A DNA stretch of 64,000 nt, taken from positions 558,001 to 622,000 of the forward strand of contig JACZZP010000008.1 of assembly GCA_015183035.1 (NCBI GenBank), in the 5' to 3' direction. The stretch is from Meloidogyne chitwoodi (taxonomy: Eukaryota > Nematoda > Chromadorea > Rhabditida > Meloidogynidae). Positions 1-15,000 of the stretch are shown here, in pieces (position 1 is the first letter of the stretch; each line of letters opens with the position of its first letter). The translations under genes and the position numbers were made by a program. The notes below the pieces were generated by a model. It was given only the letters and a program-made list of their open reading frames with translations. It made no database searches and was not told the origin of the DNA.

Positions 1-3000
1 CATAAACAGTTCCAAATTGTCCAGACCCCAAAATTTCATCAGCAAAAATTTGATAAAGTAAAGAAAATTCTTGTTCACTTTGTATTTGTACACCTAAATG
101 CCCAATATTATTAACTTCATTTTTATTATTAATTTTTTGTTGTTGTTTTTGTTGTGAATTATTTAACAAATTATTTTTTGAATTATTATTATTTATTGTT
201 CCACTAGTTTGTGGCGTTACAGGCATTAATGCCTGTTTTATTGCCTGTGCCCATTGCGAAGCATTTATTATAGCTTTTTTAAATTGTTTTTCTGGAGAAG
301 TTTTTTCTGTTGCTTTTGTGGAAGAAGAAAAAAGAGAAGAAGAAGTGGAAGAATCTTCTGATGATTGTGGAGTACCTGCTGTAAAATAAATAATTAATTA
401 AATAATAAAAAAAATATAATTTAATTGAATTAAAAATTTAAAAAATATTTTAAAAAATTTAAAAAATATTTTAAAAAATTTAAAAAATATTTTAAAAAAT
501 TTAAAAAATATTTTAAAATTTAAAAAATATTTTAAAACTTAAAAAAAAATTAAAAAGGTTTAAAAAAATCAAAAACAAAGGGTTTTAACGCCTAAAACTT
601 CCGACAGGCCTCGAACCTTAATACCTCACACAGCCAATCCATCACACAACCGACTAAGCTATAACGCATATTTTTAAATACGCTCTTATATTTATCTATA
701 TAAATTATTTTTTCTCTTTTACTACAAAAATAAAATTATTTAAATTTATATAAACGCGCAGTATATAAATTAAAAAATATTTTTTTTTTTAAATTTCTTT
801 ACATTTTCTCTCTCACCTTTTTTATTAAAATATTCATTATTAATTCTACTTTTTCCTCCATTTAAATTAAAAATTAATTTTTTTCCAATTTGCTTAATTT
901 TTAATACTTTTCCTTCTTCTTTTTTAGTATTTTCTGCTTCTCTATTATTATTATTTATTTTATTATTTGATGAAAAAGATATTTTAGGGCAACAGATTAT
1001 TGAACTTAAAGGTTGTCTATTTTTATTTTTATTATTTTTATTATGACAAAGGGTTAAGGCCGAAAATGCTGACGAGAGGATAGTAGAAGGATTTGGTGAT
1101 TTTGAAGAAGAGGAAGAAGAAATAGTTAAAGAAGAAGACTTTTCCTTCTTTTTCTTCTTTTTCTCTTCTGAACAAAAACACTCTTCTGAAGAAGAATTAA
1201 TTGAAGATGTTGATGAAGATGTTGATGAAGAAGATGTACTTGCAGTAATATTAGATTCATCTGATACAATAGAAGGTATTCTTCCATAACCTAATTTACA
1301 ACAAAAGAAACGTTTAGGATGACTTTCAGTTGGAGAAGAAGAAATTGTAGTATTAGTTAATTTAATAGCCATTTAATTTTTTAATTCTCTGAATTTTTTT
1401 TTAATTTTTAATAAAATAATATAAACGGAAATTAGGGGAAAAAATAAAAAAAAATTGTAAAAAAAGAAAATTGGCTTTTTTTAATGCGCAAAAATAAGAG
1501 AAGGAAAAAAAATTAAATTGCACAATTAAATAATTATTATTGTTATTTAAAAAGGGAAAAAAGTAATAAAAGTAAAAAAAATAAAAAGGGTTTTTTCATA
1601 CATTTTGGTGTTTATTGACACTTTTAGTAAATTAAAAATATTTTTAAAATAATTTTATAAAATTAAAAAAAATTAATTTTTAATAGATAAATTTTAAAAA
1701 ATCAAAAATCGTGTAAAAAAATTAAAAATTTAATACAGAATTTGTCCTCTCTTAAGTGAGCAATAATGTTCAAAAAAGCTGTTGGTTGGATTAATTTAAA
1801 AAATAAAATTAAATTAAAATTAATTTTTAAATTTATTTTAATTAAAGAAAAAAATTGCTTTTTTTTTAAAAAATAAATAAATAAATATATTTAGCAATTT
1901 TTAAAAACATTTTTTACAAATATATTTGTCATTAAATAATTCCAAAAATAGAAAAAAAATGTGAATTTTTTTAAATATTTTATTATAATGTTTTTAAATG
2001 ATTCACATGAAAATAAATTAATTTTTTTATTAAAAAATTAAATGAAAAATTGTTTAAAAAATTAAAAAATAAATAAATTTGAAACACAGCTTTTTCCCTC
2101 ACTTTGTGTGAACGTTAACATTCGAAAAAGCTGTTGGTTGGATTAATATAAAAAATATAAAAAAATTATTAAAATAAATATTTAATAAACAAAAAAGATA
2201 AATAAATATATTTTTAAATTATTTCCTATTATTTTTTCTTAAAAACGGAAGTAAAAAAAAAATAATAATTTCCTCCTTAAAAAATAAAAGAAAAATAAAT
2301 ATTATATTTGTTTTTTTTATAAAAACAAGTGAACATTTAATTAAAAAATATAAACAAACAAAAATGACGGAATTAAAAATAAAAATATTCTAATTAAAAG
2401 GACATATAGAGGAAATAACACCCAACTGCCCGGAAAGGGTCAACTGAGCGCCATCCATTATAAAACAGAAACTATTAGTTAATTTTAAGTGTTTATGGTA
2501 TCATTGGATAGAGCAGAATATTTACTACAAAATACCAAAAAAACAGAATTTTTGAAAAATGGAAAAAAAAAATTATGGTCAAAAAACAATCAAAAAATTG
2601 AATTTTCTCAAAACTTGTGTAGTTTTTTGGATACAACTTTTTTTATATTTTTCAAAAAATTAAGTTTTTTTTTGTATTTTGTAGCAAATTTTCTGCTCTA
2701 TCCAATGATACCATAAACACTTAAAATTAAATAATAGTTTAATTGTTATAATTGCTGGCGCTCAGTTGACTCCAACCCCCACAATAGCCGGTTAACAGAG
2801 TTTTTATCCTTTAAAAAATAATATAAATATAATTTTTTCAAAAGATAAAGACTAAACATTTATTTTAATTAAATTTTAGTTGTTACTATTCTTTAAATTA
2901 AAAAAAAATTTTTGAAAAATATAAGGGGAAATGACACCAAAATTCCCCCAATTTATTAGAATAATTATTTCAAAAAACAAAATAAATTTATATAAATTAA

Positions 3001-6000
3001 TTTTTATATAAATTTAGTGATTTATAATAAATTAAAAAAATTAAAAATTGTTTTTTTAATTTTTGTTTGTTTGTGCGTAAAAGTAGTAGTAGTTAGTACA
3101 TAAAGAGAAGTGAAAGAAGAAAAGTGGCGCAAACGGAAGAAGAAAAAAATTAAAAAAAATTAAAATAAAATAAATAGCCTTTACTAGTAAATGTCCGTCA
3201 TTAACAAACACGGAAAAAATAAAAATAAACTAATATTAAAAAAATTAAAAATGACCAAAAAATTGTGAAAAAAGAAAATTATATTATAAATAAATAATTA
3301 AAAATAAATAAATAAATTAAAAAAAAAGGAAAAAATGAACAGATTTAATTCTTTTTTAATTTTAATATTTTTAATAAAAATAAATTTAATAAATATTAAA
3401 TAAAAATAATTATTTATATTTTTGATCTGAAAAAATATAATATTTTATTAAAAATAAATAAAAATAATTATTTAAATTAATTTAATTTTAAGGTAAACAT
3501 ATTAAATTTATTTAAAAAATTATTTTTTTTTTAATAAATTTATTTAAATTAAAAAAATAATTTATTTTTAAATTAGGGGTAAAAAAAATAAAATAATTAT
3601 AATTATTAAAAAAATAAATTTTTATTTTAAATAATTAATAAAATATTAATTAATTAAATTAAATTAAATAATTTAATTTTCTCCTAATTTTGGGGTAAAA
3701 ATAAATATAAAAATAAATTTATTAAAAATTAAATAAATGTTTTTATTTTAAAAATATATATAAATATTTCACTCTAATAATTTTTAAAAATTTTTATTAA
3801 AAAAAATATAAAAGATTGATGAGCATTTTTTAAAATAAATAAATAATAAATATATATTTGACTGACTAACAAAATTACTAAAAAAGGATTTATTGGGCGA
3901 AGAAAAGTGTGTAAAATATATAAAATTTTATAGTAATTTATTTTCTCGAAAGTTTTATTATTTTTGCAAAAAAAAAATTTAAAATGTGGAAAGTCCGCAA
4001 ATTTTTTGCGGACTTGAAAAATTGTCCGCAAAAATTTTGCGGACAATTTTTTAATTAATTAAAAAAAAATAAATATTTATATATTTTAAGTGTTTTAAAT
4101 TTAATTAAAAAATAAATAAATATATATTTATTTATTTATTAAAATTAAAGGGGGTGTCCAAGTGAATTTTATTTAAAAAAATAAATTTAAAAATAAAAAT
4201 GAGCAAACTTTAAAAAATAAATAAATTTAATTTTTAATGTTTAATCTCTCTTAATTTATTTATTGAAAATTTTTTATTTTTATTTTTTGATTGTAAAAAT
4301 GTAAAGGTGTGATAAATAAATAAATATTTATTTATTTATATTTTTTAAAATAGTAGAAGAATTTTTAAAAATTTTATTTTTTAAATAAACTAGTTTATTT
4401 ATTTATATTTTTAAATAATTAAATTATTGTTAAAATTATTTTTTAATAATAATTTAATTATTTAATAAATAAAAAAGAGGTTAAAGTTTAGGGGGAATAT
4501 TTTGTAAAATTAATTTAAATAAAAATAAAAAAAAATAAAATAAAAATAAAGATATCCTATATTATAAGAAAAATAAATTTAAAAAAATATTTAATTAAAA
4601 ATAAAAAAATATTAAAATAAATTAAAAAAAAAAAGGAAGAAATATTTATAAATTAAAAAAAAATAAACAAATAAATAAATTACTAAATTTATTTGTCAAA
4701 TAAATTAAAAAAAGAAATAAAATATTTTTTTAATTTTATTACACTTTTAAAATAAATTAAATAATATATTTAAATAAATTAAAAAAAGAAAAAAGAAACA
4801 ATTAATTTTCTCTTACTTTTTAATTTGTTTGTTTGTTTGTGTTTTAATTAACAATTTTTAATTTGTTTGTTGTTTGTTTGTGTTTTAATTAACAATTTTT
4901 AATTTGTATGTTTGTTTGTTTGTGTTTTAATTAACAAATAAATTTTTTTTATTTGTTTTTTGAGGAAGTAAAAAATTTTAAATTTTAAATTTTTTTTAAT
5001 TAAAAAATATGTAAATAAATAAATATAATTATTTTAATAAATATTTAAAAATATAATAATTATTATTTTGGATAAAAATTAAAAATTTAATTTAATTAAA
5101 AAAATATTATTTAATTACTTAGGTTGTAAACTAAATAATGAGCCCCCTTCCGTAAAAATTAAATAAATATTTATTAAAATTCAACAAAATACAATAAAAA
5201 TTCAAAATATGTACCATTATGATCTATAACATGTTGCCTTTTAATAGGTAAAAGATCAATTCCACGAGCATATAATTCGGAGTTTTTAGAGGCAAAATAC
5301 AATCTAAGGTGATTTTCGATATGAGGGAGATCAACAAAATTTTTAACAGCTAAAAAATGAGCAAGAGAGACAAATAAGTGTTAATCTTATGGGGCACAAT
5401 CAGGGCTATAATGTGGATGAATGAGAGATTCCCAGCCTAGCTGGTTGATTTTTTGGAGAGTCGCATTTGCGACATGGGGTTTTGCGGTATCCTGTTTTAG
5501 GGTAATCCCGCGCGAAAATGCGCAGCAAGGTCAGGAGACCAGATTTTCTGCTGGAATCGATCCAATTGGGTACAAAAGTATTGGCCCGAGATAGTTTGGC
5601 CAGTTGGAATCAATTTCCAGTGGATCACACCTCGCACCACCACCAAATAGACAAAAAACGCGCGCTGGCACCAAGCCGGTTTGGGAGTCAAAACCGATGG
5701 TTGGCCAGGGGTGAACCACTGTTTTTTATTTACAGGATTCTTAAATGAAAACCACTTTTCATCACAAGTAACAATTCGATTCAAAAAAGAGGATTTATTG
5801 TAGCGAAAAAGGAGTTCTTGTGCAAAAGTGACTTAGTGACTTTTTTGATTTTTCGTCAATTGATCATGCGCCCGTCTACCCTTCTTAATCTGCTTGCCCC
5901 TTGATGTAAAATTTTGAAAATTTTTATGTTTGAACAGCTGAATTCCTTTTCCAAAATGCGTATAGTCAAACTCGGATCGAACTTAATTCTAGTGAGAACT

Positions 6001-9000
6001 GAATTAATATCGATGGTTGATGGCCTCCTAGGGTGTACCTTGTCTTCTAGCTCCTCCTGACCTCTATTAAATTTTGAGAACCATCGCTTTGCCGTGGTAT
6101 AAGAGACAACATCCCCGCCCATTGTTGTGCATATATTACGAAATTTTTCCTTTGCCGAGTGGTCAATATCATACTCATGTTTGAGAAGTACCCGAACATT
6201 ATATTTTTGAGTCAAACTTTAAAAATTCGTAAAAAATGGTTAAATAAAGAACAAATTAAGAACCTTTCAGATAAAAAAGAGGACATTGTTGGAAGTATAT
6301 AGCAGAAAAGAGAATATGAATTGGTTAATTTAGAAATGAGTTATGAATTTTCAAACTTATGTAGGTAAAAGGGGGCTCATTATTTAGTTTACAACCTAAG
6401 TAAAAACAAATAATATTAATTAATTAATTCTTTAATCTTATTATTATTATTTATTTAATAAATTTAAATTTGGCAAATAAATTAAAATAAAAATAATAAT
6501 AAAAGAACACTCACTTAAAAAATAAATAAAACTAGTTTTTTAAAAAATAAATAAATATTTAATTAATTAAAATTAAATATATTTATTTATTTATATTAAA
6601 TTTGGCAAAGAACAAAAATTGTGTAGAAAATTAAATTTTAGAATTTTTAGAAAAAATAAATAAATATAGAGAAAATAAGCAAAATTAAAAATAATTTTTA
6701 ATTTTTAATTTTTAACTAAAATAATTAAAAATTAAAAAAAAATATTTTTTTTTCTTCTTCCAAAAAAAGGGAGAAATATTACTCATCACCCCAAATTAAA
6801 AAAAAAAATAAAAATTAAATTTTAGTCAATTAAATAAATAAAAAATAAATTTATTTTATTAATTTTTGAGAGTCTCTAAAAGACTCTCAAAAATTAATTA
6901 AAAAATAAAAATAAAAAAATGATTTTTTTTAATAATTTATTTTAAGAGAGTCAATAGATTAAAATAAATTTATTAAAATAAATTATTTTAAATAAATTAA
7001 TTATACAAATAAATAGGTAATATATTTGTGTGTGTCTAGTGAGTATTTATTTATTTTAATCTTTTTTTTTTTTAATTTTCTAAAAAAGGAAATAATTAAA
7101 ATATTTTAAAATAATTATTTTAATTTTAAACAAACAAAAAATTATTTTTTTTATTTGTAAAAAAAATAAATAAATTAAAATTAAATTAAAATTTAATTAA
7201 TAAATAAATTTATTTAATTAATTTAAATAAAAATTAAATGTAAATAAAAAATATTTTCAAAAATGAATAAGTCACTTAATTACCCTTTTCTTTTATAGTA
7301 AAATTATTTAATTTTTTATAAAAATATTTTTATTATTATTTTTAATTAATTAATTATTGCGCAGTTTTAAGAGGAGAATAAATAAATAAATTAATTAAAA
7401 AATAAATTTAAAATAAATTAATTAATTAATTTAAAATAAAATTAATTAAAAATAAAATAAATAAATTTAATTAAAAAATAAATTTTATAAAATTAAAAAA
7501 AAATAAAATTAAAATCAATTAATCTAAAAAATATTAAAATTAAATTAAAATAGAAAAAAAATAAATTTTATTTTAAATTAACTACAAAAATATATATTTG
7601 TCTATTGTGATCAACGCAAAATAGATAAAAAAGAAAAAAAATTAAAAAAAGAAAATATAAAAATTGTGGTCTATAAACTAGTTTATGTCCTCTTAAGTGT
7701 AAAATAAATATAAGTGTATTCTTATGGGTCGTTTAGGCGCAGTAAAAGAAAAAGTTTTGGCGCTTATATATAAATTAAATAAAAGGAGTATTTAAAGTAA
7801 AAATTTTTTAAATTAAAAAATAAAAACAAAAAAATAATATTTATATGATATTAGGGTAAATAAAGGATTAGGGTACCTATTTTAGCAAAAATTTGCAAAA
7901 AAAAAAATTTTTTTTGAATTTTTTTAAATTTTTTTGTTTAAAGTGATGACGCAATATATTCATGTGATGATGATAAAAATAATTTATTAAATTAACTCTT
8001 TTTTCTATAATTATTCTAATCATTTTATTATTCTCCCCCATCTATCTCTACCCCTTCTAAATATAAATAACATCGTCATAATAATTTATTTATTTATTTT
8101 TTTTTTTTCTAAATTTGTTCTTCGTTTAGTAGAGATATTTTAATTAATTTTGCAAAATTAAATAAATAAAAAAATAAAATTAATTAAATTTGAAATAAAT
8201 TAATTAAATAAATTAATTTTTAAATTTAATTAATTTATTTGGGCGTATAAAATATTTATTTTTGCATATTTAAGGGAGTTTGGGCGCTGCAAAGTGTCTG
8301 ACTGCGCGTGCTTAAAAATTCAAAAATAAACAATAAAATAAAAATAATTAAAAATTTTTTTAAATTTAAATTAAGACAGTTGTGGCCACATTTTGACAAA
8401 ATTTTAGAATTTTTGATTAAATATTTTGCAAGTTATATTCGAAAAACTGAACAAAAATGGAAAAAATAGAGTATTTTTGCAAAAAAATTAAAATATTTAA
8501 CCAAAAATTCTCAAAATTTTTTCAAAAATTAAATAGATAATTTAGAGTAAAAAATAAAAAAAATTTAAATTTTAGAACAAATCTAAAACTTTTTATAATT
8601 TAACAAATTTAATGTGTGCGTGCCGTAGCATACCCCTTCTCCCTTAAACAAACTTTTCCCATAAAATTTATTTTTATAATTAAAAAAAATTTTTTTTAAT
8701 TCAAAAATGTTCTTCTTTTACAAATATTATTTTTTAAATATATTAAAAAAAATTTAAAAAATTTTTTTATAATAAATTAGTGATTTTTGGAATTTAAATA
8801 TGTGTGGGCGTTTATTAAATAAATAAAAAGAAACGTAAATTCTGGTCAAAAATTAAATTTTAAAAAAATAAATAAATTATAGATGTTAATCATATTTTTC
8901 TTCCTTATTTAAATACGTAAGCAAAATTAAAAAAAAAATTTTTTTTTTTAAATGTATTCTAAAAGCAGTGATCAGCCCCACAAATTTAATTATTCTATTT

Positions 9001-12000
9001 ATTTTATTTTATGAATAAATAAAAAAATTAAAAAAATAATTTAATTTAATTAAAAAAATATTTAAAATAATTAAATATATTAAATAAATTCCCAAATTTA
9101 TTTATATTATGCCAAAAAAAATTAAAAAAAAAATATTTAAATAAAAAAATTGAAATAATCCCCACACTTTTAGGTATTTTACGCGCAAAAAAATAGAAAA
9201 TAATAAAATTAAATAAAAAATTAATAAAAAAATACTTTAAAAAATAATCAAATAAATAAAACTTACCAATAAAATAAGTAGATGTATGTGTTTTAATTTC
9301 AAAAAAATGTGTTAAACTGCGACTCAACTCTAAATGTTCTTCACCAATTCCAGGGATTATTTTAACGTCCAAAACTTCACTCAAAGGAATTTCCTTTAAA
9401 TTAAATAAATATAAATTAATTAAATATAAATATATTTTTTACTTTATAATAACTATTTGCTGTATCATCTTTAAACATTGTTATTGCCTTTGGATCTAAT
9501 CGCCAAAAATGCCTTTAAATTAAAAAATTTAATTAAATTTTTTTTTATCATAAACCCTTCGGATATCACTTAAGAATCATAAAATTTTTTTTTTAATTTA
9601 AAAAAAAAATTTTCCATCAAAAAAAAGTCGAAAATTCCCAATATTGGGAGATTTATTGGAATTATCCAAGAAATATAAAATATAATGAGAATTTTAAGGA
9701 TTATTTAAGTATCTAGTGTAAAATAAAAATAAATTAATAGATTAATATTATAAAAAAAAATTAAAATTCTAAATTTAATATCAAACTGAGACTACTGTCC
9801 AAGGGTTAGCTCCCGGAAAATTGGGCAGTGAAGAAACAGTACAAAAACATGCAAGAAAATACAAAAATACGAAAAATACATTAAAAATACAAGAAATACA
9901 TGAAAATACAAAAATACAAGAAAAATACATGAAAATACAAAAATATAAGAAAAATACAACAATACATTAAAATACAAAAATACATGAAAAATACAAGAAA
10001 TACAAAAATACATCAACAACAAAATACATCAGTAACCCAACATTTTTTTGTGTTTTTGTATTTTTCATGTATTTTTGTAGTTTAATGTATTTCTTGTATT
10101 TTTCGTATTTTTGTATTTTTTTGCATGTTTTTGTATTGTTTCTTCACTGCCCAATATTCCACTGCCCAATTTTCCTGGCACAAAAGGGTTAAGGTTTTCT
10201 CCAAAACTTTTTTTAAAAAAAAATATATAAAATTTAAATAAACTTTTTTCTCATAGAATGTCTATCAGTATAATGGACCATCCATCCCTCTTTTAACGTT
10301 CTATTAGTAGTAGGCCTTTTAGTCTGTTTTTTGGACATAACAATACGCATTAATGGAATATTTGCACTTTCTTTTGAATTATTATTTAATAAATCTTCTT
10401 CATTTTCTTCATCAAAATCTGTTATTATTTCATTATTTTGTTTTCTTATATTTCCCGTTTTGTTGTCATTTTCTTTTTCTGTATTAATATTATTACTATT
10501 TTGTGAAAGAGGAGCACTTGGAGTTGATTGAACCAATGGCTTTTGCAAACGGCTATTATTTGTTTTTGTTATTGTTAAATTAGTTATTTCTTCGTCGTTT
10601 AATACTTTAAATTAAAAAAAGAAAATTAAAAGTTATATTATTTAAGTAAAATTTAAAAAAATAAATAAAATTTTTTAATAAATTTTGTCTAATTTAGAGT
10701 TCGTCCCCGTAGAAAGGGGAGGAATTTAACGGGAAATGAAGATGAGAAATGTTGCAGGGAACATGTTGGGTATGCGGGGGAGATTATCAAATGTCGGGGA
10801 AGGGACTTTATTGTTATTCTTTTAGTCAAAAAGCAAGCGGGGGAACGGGGAAGAACACTAAATACTCTCGAATTTTAAAAGGAATTTTTTATTTAAATTA
10901 ATTTGGGGTAATTTTGTTTGATATAAAATGTAAAATTAAGAGACTAATTATAAAAAAGCTTAAAAATTAAGAAAACAAAAAATTGTATGAATTTTGAAGA
11001 AATTTAAAAGGTAAAAAGCCGTTTTAAGACGAAACACCAAAGTAACCGCACACTTTGGATTTTGCCCATTTTTCTGGTTTTTAAAATCAGAAAAATTAAA
11101 TTAATTTTCAGAATATCCCTTTTATATTAATTTAAATAAATTATCACTGCAAAAGCAAACATTAAATATATATATAACAATTATTAGGGAAAAACAAGGC
11201 TTTTTTAGAGAAAATAAAAAAATAAAAAAAATTTTTATAAAAATTCAAACAAAGAGTTCCCTTGCATAAACAAGTTTTATTTAAATTATTTAAATAAAAA
11301 AGAAGCTAATCTCTCTAACAAAAAGAATAAATAAAATTAAATTAAAAAAACTAACCACTCTCTTCTGTTGAACCATCATCATCGCTTTCCTCAAAATTTT
11401 CATTTTTTATTTTTCTAAGATATGAAGTTTTTTGTTGTGATTCTTAAATATAAATAAATAAAACAAAACTAAGCAAAGCAAAAAAGACAAACAAAAAATT
11501 AAAAATTTAATTTAGTTTTATTTTAATTGTTTTCTTACTTTCTTCACTTCCTGCTGCTTGAATTCCTCCTCTTTCACCCAATTGACAATTATTGTTATTA
11601 TTATTAAAAGGAGTTGTAGTTAATCCACCTGCACAATCTTTAGCTGCATGTTGGGCACATTTTTTGTGACAATTATATTTACAATCTAATTAATAATTGG
11701 GTAGGAGACGATTCAGAGTGACCGGTTGTTTTTGGCCATAACTTTTTTATTTCTTAACCGATTTGAATAGTTCTTTTACTAATCGAAAGCATTCAATAAG
11801 TGAATAAATTTAACCAATTGGACCGATTCAATCAGATCATTCAACAAAAAGTTATAGGGCTATAAAAGTGGAAAATCGTTTTTCGGGCATAACTTTTTTT
11901 AAAATCAACTGATCTGATCGGTCAATTAGTGAAAATACTCTACTTTTTGAGCTCTTTCGAATGACATAAAATTTATTTGAAAAGGTTTAAAACAAAAAAA

Positions 12001-15000
12001 GTTATGTAAGATACACTGAATCGGCCGACTCTGAATCGTCCTTTACCGTTAATAATTAAATAATTAAATAAATTTATAATTAAATAATTTAACAAACCTC
12101 TACATTGTAGTCCTTGACGTATTAATCCTTTTAAAAGTTTTTTACAATATTGACAGACTGTGGGACGTTTGTAGCTGTGAACTTGGAAAGTGTGAGGCAC
12201 CTAAAAATTTAAAAATTATTTTTTATTGAAAAGTTTGGAATTTATTAAAATTAATTAGAAGAATAAACTAAGAATATAATTAAATTTTAAATTTTACCTT
12301 AATCCGAGTTGCCTCTGCCACTTCCATCCATAAAGGTCTTCCACTCCAACTACTACTACGATCTTTTCGAGGCATTTGAAGAAACTTTAAATTAAAAAAA
12401 ATTAAAAAATATTTTTTAAAATATTTAAACAATTTCTTAATAAAATAAATATTTAAAAAGAAAAGAAAAAAGAGTCATCTTATAAAAAACAATTCAAATA
12501 ATTGATCAAAATTTCTAAAAATCTGGTTGAGACATAAACGAACCAAAAAGTTTATTCATATTCTCTCTTAGAAAGAAAAGTAAAAAAATAAATATTTTAA
12601 AAATAGAAAATGAACAAAAATAACAAAATAAAAACCAAAAAACACTTCAAATGATGACTATTTTTAGATTTTGTTTAGAAAATAAAAATATATTTAAACA
12701 AATCAATAATTTAAAAGAAAAATTTAAATTAATTTTTTTCAACAATTTCTCAAAAAATATTTTAAAAATAAATATTTATAACCTTAACTTTACAAAAATA
12801 ATAGATATTACTTCCTTTAGCCTAAGAAATTATTTCCTTATTTGACCCAATTAAAAAATAAAATATAGGTAGCTATTCTAATAAATACATAGGTATTTTA
12901 TTATTTCCGCATTAATTTTTTCGCTTCTTAAGAGAAAAAACTTTAAATCAGAATATTCTATATAAATAACTTAAAATCAGAATATTATTAAACAAACTTT
13001 AAAGCAGAATATTAATAAACTTAAAATCAGAATATTCATAAACTTAATCAGAAAAATAAACTTGAAAAAGGTTTTATTTATTAGCGTGACTAAAAATAAT
13101 ATAAAAATATATATTTAAAAAAATAACCAACATTTCCCCCAATAGGATCTCCATCATCCAAAGAATGTTCATTAGTAACACAAATAGCTGGTTGTTGTTG
13201 TTGTCCTTTTTCTTCTTTTTGATTTTTAGAAGAAATATTTTTATTATTACTATTATTAGATGTAATACTTGCAACAATTGAATTTGAAGATATTTGTGTA
13301 TTTTTTAAATTATTATTATTATTACAAGTTGCACAAGGAAATATTGAAGAAACAACACTTGATGTTTCTCCATAAGATGAAGATGAAAATGATAATCTAG
13401 GTTGAAGAGTAGCAGAAAGTCCATTTAATGCTTGTGAAGTAGAAATGTTACCACTACCAAATATTGATGACTAAAAATTTTAAAGAATTTTTTAAAATAT
13501 GTATTTTTTTTGATAATATTTTTATACTCTTATTTTCTAATAAATTTAAAAAAATAATATTTTTTTGACTATATTTTTTTCTTTTTAAATAATTAATTTA
13601 ATTTATTTTAAAAATACCTGAAATCCAACAGAGTTTCGAGGTGATAAAGGTATAGCAGAAGGTCTTCGCTGTCTACTACCACTACAATTGTTTGGAATTT
13701 TAGAGGCACAACGTTTATGATAGTTTAAACCACAACCTGAAAAAGAGAAAAAATTCTGATTTAAAGTTTATTTAATAATATTCTGATTTAAAGTTTATTT
13801 AATAATATTCTGATTTAAAGTTTATTTAATAATATTCTGATTTAAAGTTTATTTAATAATATTCTGATTTAAAGTTTATTTAATAATATTCTGATTTAAA
13901 GTTTATTTAATAATATTCTGATTTAAAGTTTATTTAATAATATTCTGATTTAAAGTTTATTTAATAATATTCTGATTTAAAGTTTATTTAATAATATTCT
14001 GATTTAAAGTTTATTTAATAATATTCTGATTTAAAGTTTATTTAATAATATTCTGATTTAAAGTTTATTTAATAATATTCTGAGTTAAAGTTTATAAATT
14101 TTTTACCTTGACATTTCAATCCTTGTTTTACAAGTCCAAATAGCAATTCACCGCAAAAGTCACAAAACGTGGGTGTTTTGTAAGAATGAACATAAAGAGT
14201 GTGTGGATGAACAACCAACCGTTCGTGTTGAGGGCAAGCTAAAAAATAATTAAAAAAATATTTTTTAGAAATTATTTTTTTTTAATAAATTATTTTAATA
14301 AAAAAAATATTTTTTTTATTGATTCCCATTCAATTAAAAAAAAAACTAACTTCCAATAACAAATATATCCATTTATTAAATAATAGTTAAAAATATAATA
14401 AATAAATATATTTAATTCCTTGACTATTTTATTTATTTATTTAAAAATATAATTTTTTATTTGTTTTAAAGATAAGGCAAAGATTAAAAAAAAGTAAACA
14501 AAAGTGGGATTTTCTTTAAAATAAATATTATTATTTTAAAATAAAATTTAATTTAATTTTAATTAAAATATGGTTAATTTAAAACAGAAAAATTAAAAAA
14601 AAATATATTTTTCCTTCCAATGACCAGACCAAACAATTCAAAAATATTAAATTCCTATAAGAAATAATTTTTTATTTAATTTTTTAATGGATTACGAAAG
14701 AATAAGCTATAAAAATAAATAAAGAATAAGCTTAAAGGAGAGACAGAAAAATAAAAAAATAAAATATAAAAAATAATAGTTAAATATGAAAAGAAGCGCA
14801 AAAAAAAAAAGAAAAAATAAAATAATATAGTGAGAAATATATATATTATATTTTAATAATATAAATAAATCTTTTTCTTTTTAGAATATGAGATTTTATT
14901 TTATTAAAAAAAAAAATTTTTTTTTTTTGAAAAGAGAGGGGAGAAAGTAATGCAATGCTGCCAATATCTAGTAGTAAGCATCAAAAGATGAAGAAGAGAA

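Noticed and set aside
2489..2716. 75-codon plus-strand open frame
   Set aside because: It lies wholly inside the foldback MITE 2439-2770 and is made by its arms.
5497..6215. Active mariner transposase gene
   Set aside because: The conserved blocks fall in different frames with stops between them.
12651..12845. 64-codon plus-strand frame in a PKD intron
   Set aside because: Low-complexity Asn/Lys/Ile/Phe composition, no motif, no splice or start context.
13753..14097. CRISPR-like regular repeats
   Set aside because: The repeats are contiguous with no spacers, and the genome is eukaryotic.
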